DNA of 64,000 bases from Gordonia neofelifaecis NRRL B-59395 (GTDB lineage Bacteria > Actinomycetota > Actinomycetes > Mycobacteriales > Mycobacteriaceae), in the NCBI RefSeq assembly GCF_000192435.1, contig NZ_AEUD01000007.1, positions 62,001-126,000 of the forward strand, given 5' to 3'. The notes under the pieces are model-generated. The model worked only from the letters and a program-made list of their open reading frames with translations. It was not told the origin of the DNA and did no database searches. The translations under genes were made by a program, and so were the position numbers. Positions 24,776-31,925 of this stretch are shown piece by piece. Each line of letters begins with the position of its first letter. The stretch's first letter is position 1.

Positions 24776-26344
24776 CTACTCCGAGGCCTCGGGGAGGGTG
24801 TAGATGTTGGCTCCTCGGTCCCCGCTCTGGACGGTCACCGCGTCGGCCGACACCAGCGCGTCACGTGCCCTCTCGTACCGACTCCGAGAGATCCCGGCCG
24901 CGCGTGCCAGCTTCTCCAGGCCCGCGCCGGTCACCGGCTCGGTGGCCTTGGACACCAGGGCCAGCACGGTGGCGCGGTCCTTGGCGGCCTCGGCGGCGCG
25001 CTTGTCGTCCTTGGACGCGCGACGACGGGCGGCGCGCTCGGCCGCCTTGGCGGCCTTATCCTCGGCCTCGGCGTCCACGGTGTGGACCGCGACAACGGAC
25101 GTGGGGAACGTGCCGTTATCGCGGACCTCCACCTCCAGGAGTCGGAGATCCCACGCGCCGGTGGTGTCGTGGTTCCGTTGCTTGGCGGTGGTCATCTTGA
25201 GCGTGCCCTTGTCGTCGGCCTTGAGCCGGAACACGGACTCGGCGGAGTCCTCCCACGCGCCGGACCCTCGTCCGTGGCTCCCGGCGCGGCCGGGATGGTG
25301 CAAGACCAGCACGGCCGCGCCGGTACGACGCCGGATGTCGGCCACCTTGGCGATGGACTCCGAGGCCGCCGAGGTGGCGTTCTCGTCCACTCCCGGCTGG
25401 TGGGTGGTGAGGGTGTCCACGATGACCAAGTCCGGCCGGTACGCCTCCAGCGCGTCGGCCAGCAGGTCCCACGCGTGGGACTGGAACGGTGCCGAGGGGT
25501 CCCGGACCTTGAACCACGGGCGGATCTCGTCCCGACTCACGCCGTGGTGGTCCAGCCAGGCCTCCACGCGGACGCCGAACGCGCGGCCTCCACCCTCACC
25601 GATGAGGTAGACCACCCGGCCCCGGGTGGTGGTCTCCGGTCCCCATGCGCGGCCGGTGGACACGCTGAGACCGAGGTCCAGAGCCACCGCGGTCTTTCCG
25701 GTGTTGGCTGGTCCGGTGAGAACGTCCAGGGTCCCGGCGTCCAGATGACCGTGGACAATGGGCTTGGGCGGCGCGGCGTCCATGACCGCGTCCACGTCCT
25801 GGAGCTCGCCGGTGTCGGCGTATCCCGAGGCCTCCAGCCGCTCGGCGGCGTAGGCGGAGTTCACCGTGGCGCGGGTCCGCTTGCTCACCAGACCCTTACG
25901 GACACGGTCCTCCTGGGCGGTACGAGGCGTGAACAGTCGGCGGCCGGTGTCGCGGTCGTACGCGCGGCCGTCGTCGCCTATGTGGATCACGTGGACCGTG
26001 ATGTCCTGGCCCACGAGACGCTTGAGCTCACCGAGCACGTTGGGGACGCCGGAGACGTTCTCCTCGGTGACCACCATGTGGACCTCCAGGTCCCGGTACC
26101 GAGACCACGGGATGGCGTCGAACTGGTCACCGGCGTGGGCGTTGACCACCCAGCAGACCGAGCGCTTGTCTCGGCCTGGACGTGCGACCGGGCGGCCAGT
26201 GAGGTTGACCCAGACGATGGGGTCGGCGGCCCCATACGGGGTGTGATCGGTTACCGGGGCGCTCCCGGACTGTTCCGGGGCGGCCTCGGGGTCGTGGTCG
26301 ATGATCGCGCCGGGGTCGGCGCTGGTGAGTGCTTGTGTGGACAC
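24776..26344 (-). CDS. RepA-like P-loop ATPase/primary replication protein
   Basis: A 522-residue protein of the RecA/AAA_25 class found in plasmid and satellite replication modules. Walker A is GPANTGKTAV (residues 211-218 for the loop) and Walker B is PDLVIVDTLTTH (about 305-310). LVLHHPGRAGSHGRGSGAWE matches the hexameric RepA helicase core. The first 150 residues are a separate domain, and the last 65 (ATVLALVSKATEPVTGAGLE ... ISRSRYERARDALVS) form a winged helix. The start is GTG 26344 with GGAG six bases upstream, as the longer frame lacks a site. It lies directly next to the iterons at 24604-24768, so it probably melts or unwinds that origin. Confidence 0.85.
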   Translation of the reverse strand: MSTQALTSADPGAIIDHDPEAAPEQSGSAPVTDHTPYGAADPIVWVNLTGRPVARPGRDKRSVCWVVNAHAGDQFDAIPWSRYRDLEVHMVVTEENVSGVPNVLGELKRLVGQDITVHVIHIGDDGRAYDRDTGRRLFTPRTAQEDRVRKGLVSKRTRATVNSAYAAERLEASGYADTGELQDVDAVMDAAPPKPIVHGHLDAGTLDVLTGPANTGKTAVALDLGLSVSTGRAWGPETTTRGRVVYLIGEGGGRAFGVRVEAWLDHHGVSRDEIRPWFKVRDPSAPFQSHAWDLLADALEAYRPDLVIVDTLTTHQPGVDENATSAASESIAKVADIRRRTGAAVLVLHHPGRAGSHGRGSGAWEDSAESVFRLKADDKGTLKMTTAKQRNHDTTGAWDLRLLEVEVRDNGTFPTSVVAVHTVDAEAEDKAAKAAERAARRRASKDDKRAAEAAKDRATVLALVSKATEPVTGAGLEKLARAAGISRSRYERARDALVSADAVTVQSGDRGANIYTLPEASE

Positions 26345-26445
26345 TGTTGTCTCCGGTGTGAAATAGGTTGCGGCCCTTGGGCCTTGACGCGTCCACCTGG
26401 TCGGGTTGGTGCACAGTGCTCGGGTTGGTGCGCGCCGCGGAGTCG

Positions 26446-26769
26446 TCACCCCGGAGACCCGCTCCGGCCCGGTATCCTGGAGACACCTCTACGAGGCGTG
26501 GTTCCGGCAATCGGGTTGGTGGGACTATCGGCGCCCTCGGCGGTCTCAGGACACGGGCCGCCGGGGGCGTCGTGGCGTCTGGGTGTCGGTCGGACCTCGG
26601 CGGCCAACACTCGGGCCAGCTCGGCGGTGGCGTCGGCCGGTGCCGAGGCCAGCACGCACACCGGCGACGGCCGACGACGGACGGCCAGCGCGTGGAGGCC
26701 GAGGGTGAGCCAGACACCGAGGGAGAGTCCGAGGAGCATGGCGGCGGCCAGGACCGCGGGGCCGGTCAT
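26446..26769 (-). CDS. Small membrane protein (107 aa)
   Basis: One N-terminal membrane helix (residues 3-30, GPAVLAAAMLLGLSLGVWLT) is followed by an Arg patch and a Pro/Arg/Ala-rich tail predicted to be disordered and cytosolic. No family was recognised. The ATG at 26769 overlaps the stop of the HNH-like gene (ATGA), supporting real translation. It lies between the HNH-like and RepA-like genes in the early-type operon. A superinfection-exclusion or membrane-signalling role would be speculation. Confidence 0.6.
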   Translation of the reverse strand: MTGPAVLAAAMLLGLSLGVWLTLGLHALAVRRRPSPVCVLASAPADATAELARVLAAEVRPTPRRHDAPGGPCPETAEGADSPTNPIAGTTPRRGVSRIPGRSGSPG

Positions 26770-27251
26770 GCTGAGACCTTGCGTCGGCCGCTACGGTGCC
26801 CCGCCAGACGGTCCCCATCGAACGCGTAGTGACACTTCTTGCACCTCGGCGCGTAGTGCTCGGGGTCCATTGAGTACGGCATGGGAGTTCGTCCACGCGC
26901 GCCGTCCGATCCATAGCGCTCGTCCGGGTCCTGGTGGTCGTAGCTCCAGTCCTCGGCCGGGTGACCGCAGTCCACACACGGGTACTCGGACGCCTTGCCC
27001 TTGGCGGCGCGAACGCGGGTATGCGCTCCGCCGTACCCGACGATGTCGCGCGGTGAGGACTTGGGGCGCGGCTCCGGCGGCGGCGTCCCCTTGAGAGCCT
27101 CCACGTCCGAGATACGGACGCGGATGATCCGCGTGCTGACCCGGATCATGTCGATCTGGCCCGCGGATATGCGGCGGCGGAACACGCTGGGGTTCTCATT
27201 GAGCATGTCGGCGGCGGCTGGAATACCGATCCAGCACGGTTGGCCGGTCAT
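26766..27251 (-). CDS. HTH plus HNH-like zinc protein (161 aa)
   Basis: Residues 8-55 look like an excisionase/MerR-type helix-turn-helix (IPAAADMLNENPSVFRRRIS then RIIRVRISDVEAL). Residues 90-145 are HNH-like with two CxxC pairs (Cys92/95 and Cys137/140) and Asp105-His106 in WSYDHQDP; a phage-type HNH endonuclease or a recombination directionality factor are the main options. The ATG at 27251 overlaps the stop of the 98-residue HTH gene. The 22 bp around that junction recur exactly at the next junction (26760-26781). Confidence 0.75.
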   Translation of the reverse strand: MTGQPCWIGIPAAADMLNENPSVFRRRISAGQIDMIRVSTRIIRVRISDVEALKGTPPPEPRPKSSPRDIVGYGGAHTRVRAAKGKASEYPCVDCGHPAEDWSYDHQDPDERYGSDGARGRTPMPYSMDPEHYAPRCKKCHYAFDGDRLAGHRSGRRKVSA

Positions 27252-27544
27252 GCTGAGACCTTGAGGACGGCGGTGATCCGGGCGGCCTGGGCGGCGGTGA
27301 GCGGCGGGGCCTTGCGTACCAGCGCGGCTATGTGGCGGCGGCGTTCGATGGCCGCGGCGTCCTCTGCCTCGGCGTCGTGGAAGCGGTCTAGGGCCGACTG
27401 TTCGATGAGGACACGTCCGCCGGTGCGGATGGTCTGGAGGTCGCCACGCTTGACGCGGCGGGTGATGGTTCGCTCCGACACGCCCTCAAGCGCGGCGGCC
27501 TCGGCAAACGTGTACGGGGAAGTGGGTGTCCGATGGTTGGACAT
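27248..27544 (-). CDS. Excisionase-like HTH DNA-binding protein (98 aa)
   Basis: A compact winged-helix protein of the excisionase/MerR-like family. Residues 12-57 read TFAEAAALEGVSERTITRRV, then a recognition wing (LQTIRTGGRVLIEQSALDRF). The C-terminus is helical. It is the first gene transcribed leftward from attR and is 249 bp from the core, fitting an excision factor or an element repressor. ATG 27544 lies close to a long inverted repeat (27557-27604) in its leader. A promoter (27688-27717) and a palindromic operator (27740-27764) lie upstream. Confidence 0.8.
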   Translation of the reverse strand: MSNHRTPTSPYTFAEAAALEGVSERTITRRVKRGDLQTIRTGGRVLIEQSALDRFHDAEAEDAAAIERRRHIAALVRKAPPLTAAQAARITAVLKVSA

Positions 27545-27556
27545 GAGGAGAATCTC

Positions 27557-27604
27557 CTGGGATCACAGAGGTAGATCACTCCGTGAGCTCCCAGGGTCGG
27601 CCTG
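27557..27604 (-). promoter_or_regulatory. Inverted repeat in the leader of the HTH gene
   Basis: CCTGGGA...TCCCAGG arms with inner TCAC/GTGA pairs span 27557-27604, just upstream of ATG 27544. A stem-loop there would sit close to the ribosome site and could modulate translation, or serve as a protein-binding site. Confidence 0.4.
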
Positions 27605-27687
27605 GTGCCCATTTTCAAGCGCACCACCATGGTCAACTGTCGATGAAGCCAGGTACTCGTGCCTTGGTCGCGGACGCGATGGGACAG

Positions 27688-27717
27688 ACATTACGTGTGT
27701 CGTCGGCGGTCCGTCAA
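27688..27717 (-). promoter_or_regulatory. Probable leftward early promoter of the element
   Basis: On the minus strand TTGACG (27717-27712) and TAATGT (27693-27688) are separated by 18 bp. It would drive the HTH, HNH-like, membrane and RepA-like genes. The operator palindrome at 27740-27764 lies 22 bp upstream of the -35 box. Confidence 0.5.
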
Positions 27718-27739
27718 GCACCAAAACATCCTCTGACCT

Positions 27740-27764
27740 GGTGTTAACGCTATGCGTCAACACC
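27740..27764. promoter_or_regulatory. Palindromic operator-like site near attR
   Basis: GGTGTTAACGC (27740-27750) and GCGTCAACACC (27754-27764) form an 11-bp dyad with one mismatch around TAT. The half site GTGTTGACGC is the one duplicated at 22762 and 22798, so all three probably bind one regulator. Confidence 0.6.
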
Positions 27765-27786
27765 AGAGGGTGACACTAGATAGCGC

Positions 27787-28605
27787 TTAAACGTGGCTCA
27801 TCCCGGTACCGCAGTCGGTCAGGATGATGTTGTAGAAGCGCTGCAGGATGTCGATCACACCGCGGTACTCCTGCTCGCTGAACGCCTCGGCGGCGGCCGG
27901 GTCTCGCTCGGAGGCGAGCACCTCCAGCCGGCTCGGGGCCTGCGTCGTGTGCGCCCGCACGTCGGAGTATCGGTGCACGGCGCCGTCGGCGAGCAGGTCC
28001 CGGACGGTCGACGACGTCTGCTGCGGCACGCGCTGGGCGAGTGTCCCGAGGTCCGGATTGGCGTCGACGGCGACCACGCGGTCGCCGCGCAGCGAGGCGA
28101 ACGTCGAGCCGAGCCCGATGGTGGTCGTCGTCTTGCCGACCCCGCCCTTCAGTGACAGGACCGCGATCCGGTGGTCGCCCCGGATCGGCCGCCGCAGGTG
28201 CTCGAGCAGTTGCTGGTACTCGATCTCGGACGGTGCCTCGCCGGGATTGACCAGACCCGCCGACAGCGCGTGCACCGCGCGGCGCCACCCCCGGACCGGA
28301 GCGCGACGCGCCTTGCGGAGGAGGGCGACCTGGTCGAGAGCGGGACCGGCCGCCGGGCCTGGAGGCACCGGCACCTGCCGATCGACGGCCGGCCGAACCG
28401 GGCCCGGCATGGGAGGCGGCCCGGCGAACGGCGTCGGTGGGACGGGGAACGCCGCCGGCGCCGGGCCGCGTGGCGGGATCGGTTCGCACGGAGCGGGATT
28501 CAGCGTCGAGAGGCCGATGATCGCGGTCAGATCGATGTCCGGTCCGGTGGTCGGTCGGTCGTCGAGCCACGGTGGCGTCTCGGTCGACGGGGCGTCTGGA
28601 TTCAT
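27787..28605 (-). pseudogene. MinD/ParA-like ESX-associated ATPase, 5' fragment (split by integration)
   Basis: N-terminal two thirds of an EspI-like protein, starting at ATG 28605 (MNPDAPSTETPPWLDDRPTT) after GAGGAGG. Residues 20-95 are Pro-rich, as in EspI. The ATPase domain has the deviant Walker A LKGGVGKTTTTIGLG and continues to ILTDCGTGMSH. The next codons come from the element (GTT TAA), which truncates the protein at 272 residues. The remaining 134 residues are at 18192-18605. Members of this family assist ESX secretion; the truncated form lacks the C-terminal ATPase motifs. It is divergent from the ESX substrate genes. Confidence 0.9.
27793..27801. other. attR core
   Basis: GTGGCTCAT, identical to 18597-18605. 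Element sequence is on the left, and host minD coding sequence resumes on the right. The inferred attB is the uninterrupted DCGTGMSHSAMRG coding region. Confidence 0.8.
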
Positions 28606-28733
28606 GCGGTCCTCCTCGAGTCGGTCCGCCGCGAAGGTCGCGGGGCATGCGGGGAACGGTAGGCACCGCGTCCCGCGACACGCCCGCGAACGAATCGATG
28701 GAACCGAAACCGGTTCCGGTGCGTCCAAGTCGT

Positions 28734-29078
28734 ATGGCAGCAGAATACGAAGAACCGGATCAGGGTTGCGGCACAACGGGTCTGACGTCGGTCTCATCGA
28801 GGTCGGGCGCGGTGTCGGTGACGTGCACCGCGGCCGGGCTTCCGGTGCGCATGACCATCTCGGCTCGAGCGATGCGCCGGACGCCTGCGGCACTCGCCGG
28901 GGAGATCCTGGCGCTGTGCCGACTCGCAGGCGCCACGGCCGGAGTGCGGATGCGCGGCGACCTGGCGGAGCGCGGAGTCGCCGACGATGCCCTGGCGCTG
29001 TTGGGACTGCCGTCACGGAACGAGTTGGTCGCGGCCGAAGCCGCCGCCGACGCGAGTGCGACTCGGCGCAGGCGATGA
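28734..29078 (+). CDS. Small protein upstream of the YbaB-like gene in the ESX locus
   Basis: 114 residues starting MAAEYEEPDQGCGTTGLTSV. A beta-like N-terminal half leads to a helical Ala/Arg-rich half (MRRTPAALAGEILALCRLAG ... NELVAAEAAADASATRRRR). No family was recognised. The stop overlaps the following YbaB-like start (ATGA), a strong sign that it is translated. ESX loci often carry a small protein of this kind next to a YbaB-like gene. The ribosome site is weak, so the start is uncertain. It is divergent from the interrupted minD-like gene by 128 bp. Confidence 0.65.
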   Translation: MAAEYEEPDQGCGTTGLTSVSSRSGAVSVTCTAAGLPVRMTISARAMRRTPAALAGEILALCRLAGATAGVRMRGDLAERGVADDALALLGLPSRNELVAAEAAADASATRRRR

Positions 29079-29443
29079 ACCCGGAGATGGACGCCATCGC
29101 CGATCGCGCGCAGCGGCAGCTCGGGGCGTTGGAGGACGTCCATGGACGGTTGCAGTGCTTGCGTGCGACCGGGGTCGGCGACGACGGGCGAATCCGCGTG
29201 GTGGTGAACGGAAACGGTGCGCTCATCGATCTCGAGTTGTCGGCGGGCGCCTGCGCGGGAAAGGCGGCGAGGCTCGCGGACGAGATCGTCGGGGCCGCGG
29301 TGCGTGCGGCCACGGACGTGTTCGCCGAACGAGCCGAGATCATGCGCGAGTTCTGCGGCGAGTTCGCCGCTCTCACCGATCCCATCGCAGAAATCGGCGC
29401 GGCGCGGGAACCGGACCGGGTTGCCGTGCGTCCAATTCAGTGA
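29075..29443 (+). CDS. YbaB/EbfC-family protein of an ESX locus
   Basis: 122 residues starting MNPEMDAIADRAQRQLGALE. The family pattern of an N-terminal helix, a central beta-sheet (RIRVVVNGNGALIDLELSAG) and a C-terminal helix (AVRAATDVFAERAEIMREFC) is clear. YbaB/EbfC proteins are nucleoid-associated, but copies within ESX loci of Mycobacteriales are common and may act as secretion chaperones or regulators. The ATG at 29075 overlaps the previous stop. It is followed 31 bp later by the EspC-like gene. Confidence 0.82.
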   Translation: MNPEMDAIADRAQRQLGALEDVHGRLQCLRATGVGDDGRIRVVVNGNGALIDLELSAGACAGKAARLADEIVGAAVRAATDVFAERAEIMREFCGEFAALTDPIAEIGAAREPDRVAVRPIQ

Positions 29444-29474
29444 CAGCTCGATTCCGACGATCTCAGGGGGACAC

Positions 29475-29777
29475 GTGGAGCAGGTGATGGTGCATCCGGA
29501 AGCGGTGCGAGCATTCGGGGCCACCTCGGCGGCGCTGGGCACGGCGACCGGCGCGATAGGCGGACTCGACGCAGCGGCGATGAGCGCGGCGGTGACGGCG
29601 GTCTTCGGCGTGATCGGACAGGAGTTCGCGGCGGCGTACGCGATCGCCCAGGCCAACCATCTCCAGGCGATCGGCCGGCTGGCCGTCGCACACGCGGCGA
29701 CGGCTGCGGCCGCGGCGTCCGGCGTGGTCTCGTTCGCGAGCGGCGATGCCGCCGGGGCGAGCGGCGTGTCGGTGTGA
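29475..29777 (+). CDS. EspC-like (DUF2580) ESX secretion-associated protein
   Basis: A 100-residue Ala-rich helical-hairpin protein. The family opening is VMVHPEAVRAFGATSAALGT, and a second helix reads FAAAYAIAQANHLQAIGRLA. EspC-type proteins are co-secreted with an EspA-like partner by type VII systems, and the next gene fits that role. The start is GTG 29475 after AGGGGG (29465-29470); an in-frame GTG and ATG at 29484 and 29487 are alternatives but lack correct spacing. It overlaps the next gene (GTGA). Confidence 0.8.
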   Translation: MEQVMVHPEAVRAFGATSAALGTATGAIGGLDAAAMSAAVTAVFGVIGQEFAAAYAIAQANHLQAIGRLAVAHAATAAAAASGVVSFASGDAAGASGVSV

Positions 29778-31129
29778 CCCGGCATCCGGCGGTGGCCGGC
29801 GCCGACGAGTCGGTGGCCGACTGCGCGACCCCGACGGACCCGAGTGCCGTGGTCGGGGGCAGCACGAAGGACGCGCTGGCCCGGCTCGGGATCGGTGCCG
29901 TCCCCGCGCCGCTGTCGATCGAGCTGCCGCACGCGCTTCCTGCGCTGCCCACCCTCCCGTCTCTGGATCCGACGATGCTCGTCAAGCCGATCACCGATCT
30001 GCTGCAGACGTTCGGCTCCGGCAGGCTCGGTGGCGCCGGCGGCGACCCCGCGGTCGCGCATCAGGGAATCGCGGATGTGCTCGGCGACGGCGTCGGGACG
30101 ATCCTGGGTGCGGTGCGATCGCTCGACGGGGGATGGGCCGGCCAGGCGGCCACGGCAGCCGTCAGTGCCGCCACGCGTTCCGCAGGCGAGTCGGGTCTGC
30201 TCGCCGCGCAGGGCGCGGGCATCTCGACGGACCTGCAGGCTGCGGCCGCCGTGGTCGCGGCGGGCGCCGCGCAACTGCAGGGCATCGTGGTCAAGACGGC
30301 CGGGCTGCTCGCTGCCGCCGGGCCCGCGCTGGCGACACCGCCGGGACAGATCGCCGCACTGGGAATCGCGGCCGAGGGCCTGGCCGAAGGACTGGCGGTG
30401 GTGGCGGCGACCCGCGCCCAGCTCATCGCGCCGACCACGCACATGGCGGCGAACGGACAGCTCGTGCCGGTGACCGGCGTTCCCGGCGCGGAGGGGGACC
30501 TCTTCAGCGTCGCGGGCAGGCTGCTCCAGTCGGCGTTGCCGCTGGTCCAAGCGGGTACCGGACTCGCGACCAAGTTGCTGAGCGGCACCGGGCTGGACGG
30601 CTCGCGTGCCACGCAGGTCGAGGAGCCGACCGGGCCGCCGGAGAAGCCCGTCCCGGGGTCGACCGGCACCCCGTGCCCGGCCGCCTGCGACCGAACGGGT
30701 ACCGCGAGCGCTCCGACGTCCGCGGCGCACGCACCCGGATCGGCACCCAGTGCGCCGACGGCCCGAGCGTCGACGACCGCTGCCACGGTCGCCGCGACCC
30801 CGTCGGTCTCGGCGCCCGAGCCGATGCCGCTCGCCGACCGGCCGACGACGAACGCCGCGATGCCCACCTCGGCGGATACGGTGCGGGCGACACCGGTCGC
30901 AGCAGCGAACCCGGTGTCCGCGGTTCCGCAGGCACAGGCACCCGTGGTTCCCGCGTCGGCACGACCGTCGAACGAAGCACCCCGGGTCGTTCCCGCGGTG
31001 CCGGTCGCCGTCGTGCCGGACACCTCGGCCGATCCGGAGTGGCTGAGCGCGGTGACAGCGGAGTCGATCGACTTCGACGTCGCGCTCGCGCTGGGGCTCG
31101 GCGATGAGAACCTCGCCGGATCGGCCTGA
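29774..31129 (+). CDS. Ala/Pro-rich ESX (Esp-like) secretion-associated protein
   Basis: 451 residues, very rich in Ala, Thr and Pro. Residues 1-300 are helical with WXG-like packing (LDGGWAGQAATAAVSAATRS), similar in style to EspA/EspB/PPE-type substrates. Residues 300-420 are a low-complexity Pro/Ala/Thr linker (around SAPTSAAHAPGSAPSAPTAR). The acidic end ESIDFDVALALGLGDENLAG is distinct. No signal peptide is present, so it is a candidate type VII substrate paired with the overlapping EspC-like gene. The assignment is by context and composition. Confidence 0.7.
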   Translation: MTRHPAVAGADESVADCATPTDPSAVVGGSTKDALARLGIGAVPAPLSIELPHALPALPTLPSLDPTMLVKPITDLLQTFGSGRLGGAGGDPAVAHQGIADVLGDGVGTILGAVRSLDGGWAGQAATAAVSAATRSAGESGLLAAQGAGISTDLQAAAAVVAAGAAQLQGIVVKTAGLLAAAGPALATPPGQIAALGIAAEGLAEGLAVVAATRAQLIAPTTHMAANGQLVPVTGVPGAEGDLFSVAGRLLQSALPLVQAGTGLATKLLSGTGLDGSRATQVEEPTGPPEKPVPGSTGTPCPAACDRTGTASAPTSAAHAPGSAPSAPTARASTTAATVAATPSVSAPEPMPLADRPTTNAAMPTSADTVRATPVAAANPVSAVPQAQAPVVPASARPSNEAPRVVPAVPVAVVPDTSADPEWLSAVTAESIDFDVALALGLGDENLAGSA

Positions 31130-31166
31130 TCCGGCGCGGAGGAAACACTAGGGAAGGGACCGTCAT

Positions 31167-31478
31167 ATGCAGGGACTCAAGCTGGACGTCGCGGCAGGAC
31201 AGGCGTCGGCCGCGTCGATCAGGGGAGTGGTGGACGAGATGCAGCGCATCATCGGGCAGATTCAGAAGTCGGCGGTGAGCGGCAAGTCCGGATGGGACGG
31301 CAAGGCGTCCTCGGCGTTCGAGACCACGCATACCGACTGGCACTCGATCGCCACGAAGCTGCAGGGCGCGCTCGACGACATCGAATCGAAGCTGACCACG
31401 GGATTCCGCGGGTACGACGACGAGGACGCGACGGTCGCCGGCCAGCTCACCGGGCAGTCGGGGCATCTCACGCTCTGA
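31167..31478 (+). CDS. WXG100 protein, EsxB-like
   Basis: 103 residues forming the classic helix-turn-helix hairpin. The turn reads SGWDGKASSAFETTHTDW, with W-D-G at the WXG position. The C-terminal YDDED matches the YxxxD/E export signal used by one partner of ESX heterodimers, so this is the CFP-10-type partner. ATG 31167 follows a purine-rich GGGAAGGGA. It pairs with the EsxA-like gene 75 bp downstream. Confidence 0.92.
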   Translation: MQGLKLDVAAGQASAASIRGVVDEMQRIIGQIQKSAVSGKSGWDGKASSAFETTHTDWHSIATKLQGALDDIESKLTTGFRGYDDEDATVAGQLTGQSGHLTL

Positions 31479-31553
31479 CCGCGGCAGGGGGATTGCCGAT
31501 CGGCGGGCGTTCCGCCGACATGGACACATCAACGACGACATAGGGGGATCAGC

Positions 31554-31850
31554 ATGGCCAGTGGACTCATCAGGTACGACTTCGCCAGTCTCGGGACGCT
31601 TTCGGGCGACCTCCGAGGGCAGTTCCAGCGGTTGGAGGAACTGTCGGGACAGCTCAAGCGGCAGGTCTCGGCCCTGTCGACGCACTGGGACTCCGGTGGC
31701 GCGGCGTCGTACCAGCAGGCGCAGGGCAATTGGGACCGGATCTTCGCCGACGCCCGCGCGCGTCTCGACTCGCTCGGTGTCGGGGTCTCGAAGGCGGCGA
31801 CGCACATGCGGGAGACGGACGTGCGCGTGGGGAAGACCTTCGCGGTCTGA
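31554..31850 (+). CDS. WXG100 protein, EsxA-like
   Basis: 98 residues with the hairpin turn STHWDSGGAASYQQAQGNWD, having W-D-S at the WXG position. The C-terminus (ETDVRVGKTFAV) lacks the YxxxD/E signal, so it fits the ESAT-6-type partner carried by its EsxB-like neighbour. ATG 31554 has an AGGGGG site. No EccB/C/D/E or MycP gene is in the window, so secretion must use machinery encoded elsewhere. Confidence 0.92.
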   Translation: MASGLIRYDFASLGTLSGDLRGQFQRLEELSGQLKRQVSALSTHWDSGGAASYQQAQGNWDRIFADARARLDSLGVGVSKAATHMRETDVRVGKTFAV

Positions 31851-31925
31851 CCGGCCGCAGACGTGAACGGACCCGGTGCGCCGCGCGGTTCGCGGTGCAC
31901 CGGGTCCGGGATCGGTGTGCGTCGA

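Larger units (their letters stand above)
18597..27801. mobile_element. 9.2-kb phage-satellite-like integrative element
   Basis: Bounded by the direct repeat GTGGCTCAT (18597-18605 and 27793-27801), which is the crossover core of a large serine recombinase encoded just inside the left end. All other element genes are on the minus strand. From the right end they are: HTH/excisionase-like, HNH-like, small membrane protein, RepA-like ATPase, iterons, a 120-residue protein, WhiB fusion, zinc protein, 79- and 84-residue proteins, HK97 major capsid, and a 191-residue protein. No portal, terminase, protease, tail or lysis gene is present. This fits a satellite or capsid-carrying island rather than a decayed full prophage: the genes are intact, tightly coupled and have clean ribosome sites. 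Confidence 0.85.

Noticed and set aside
25082-27094. Long plus-strand open frame opposite the RepA-like operon
   Set aside because: A shadow of the minus-strand genes; no ribosome site, no family pattern, and the opposite strand has coupled, recognisable genes.
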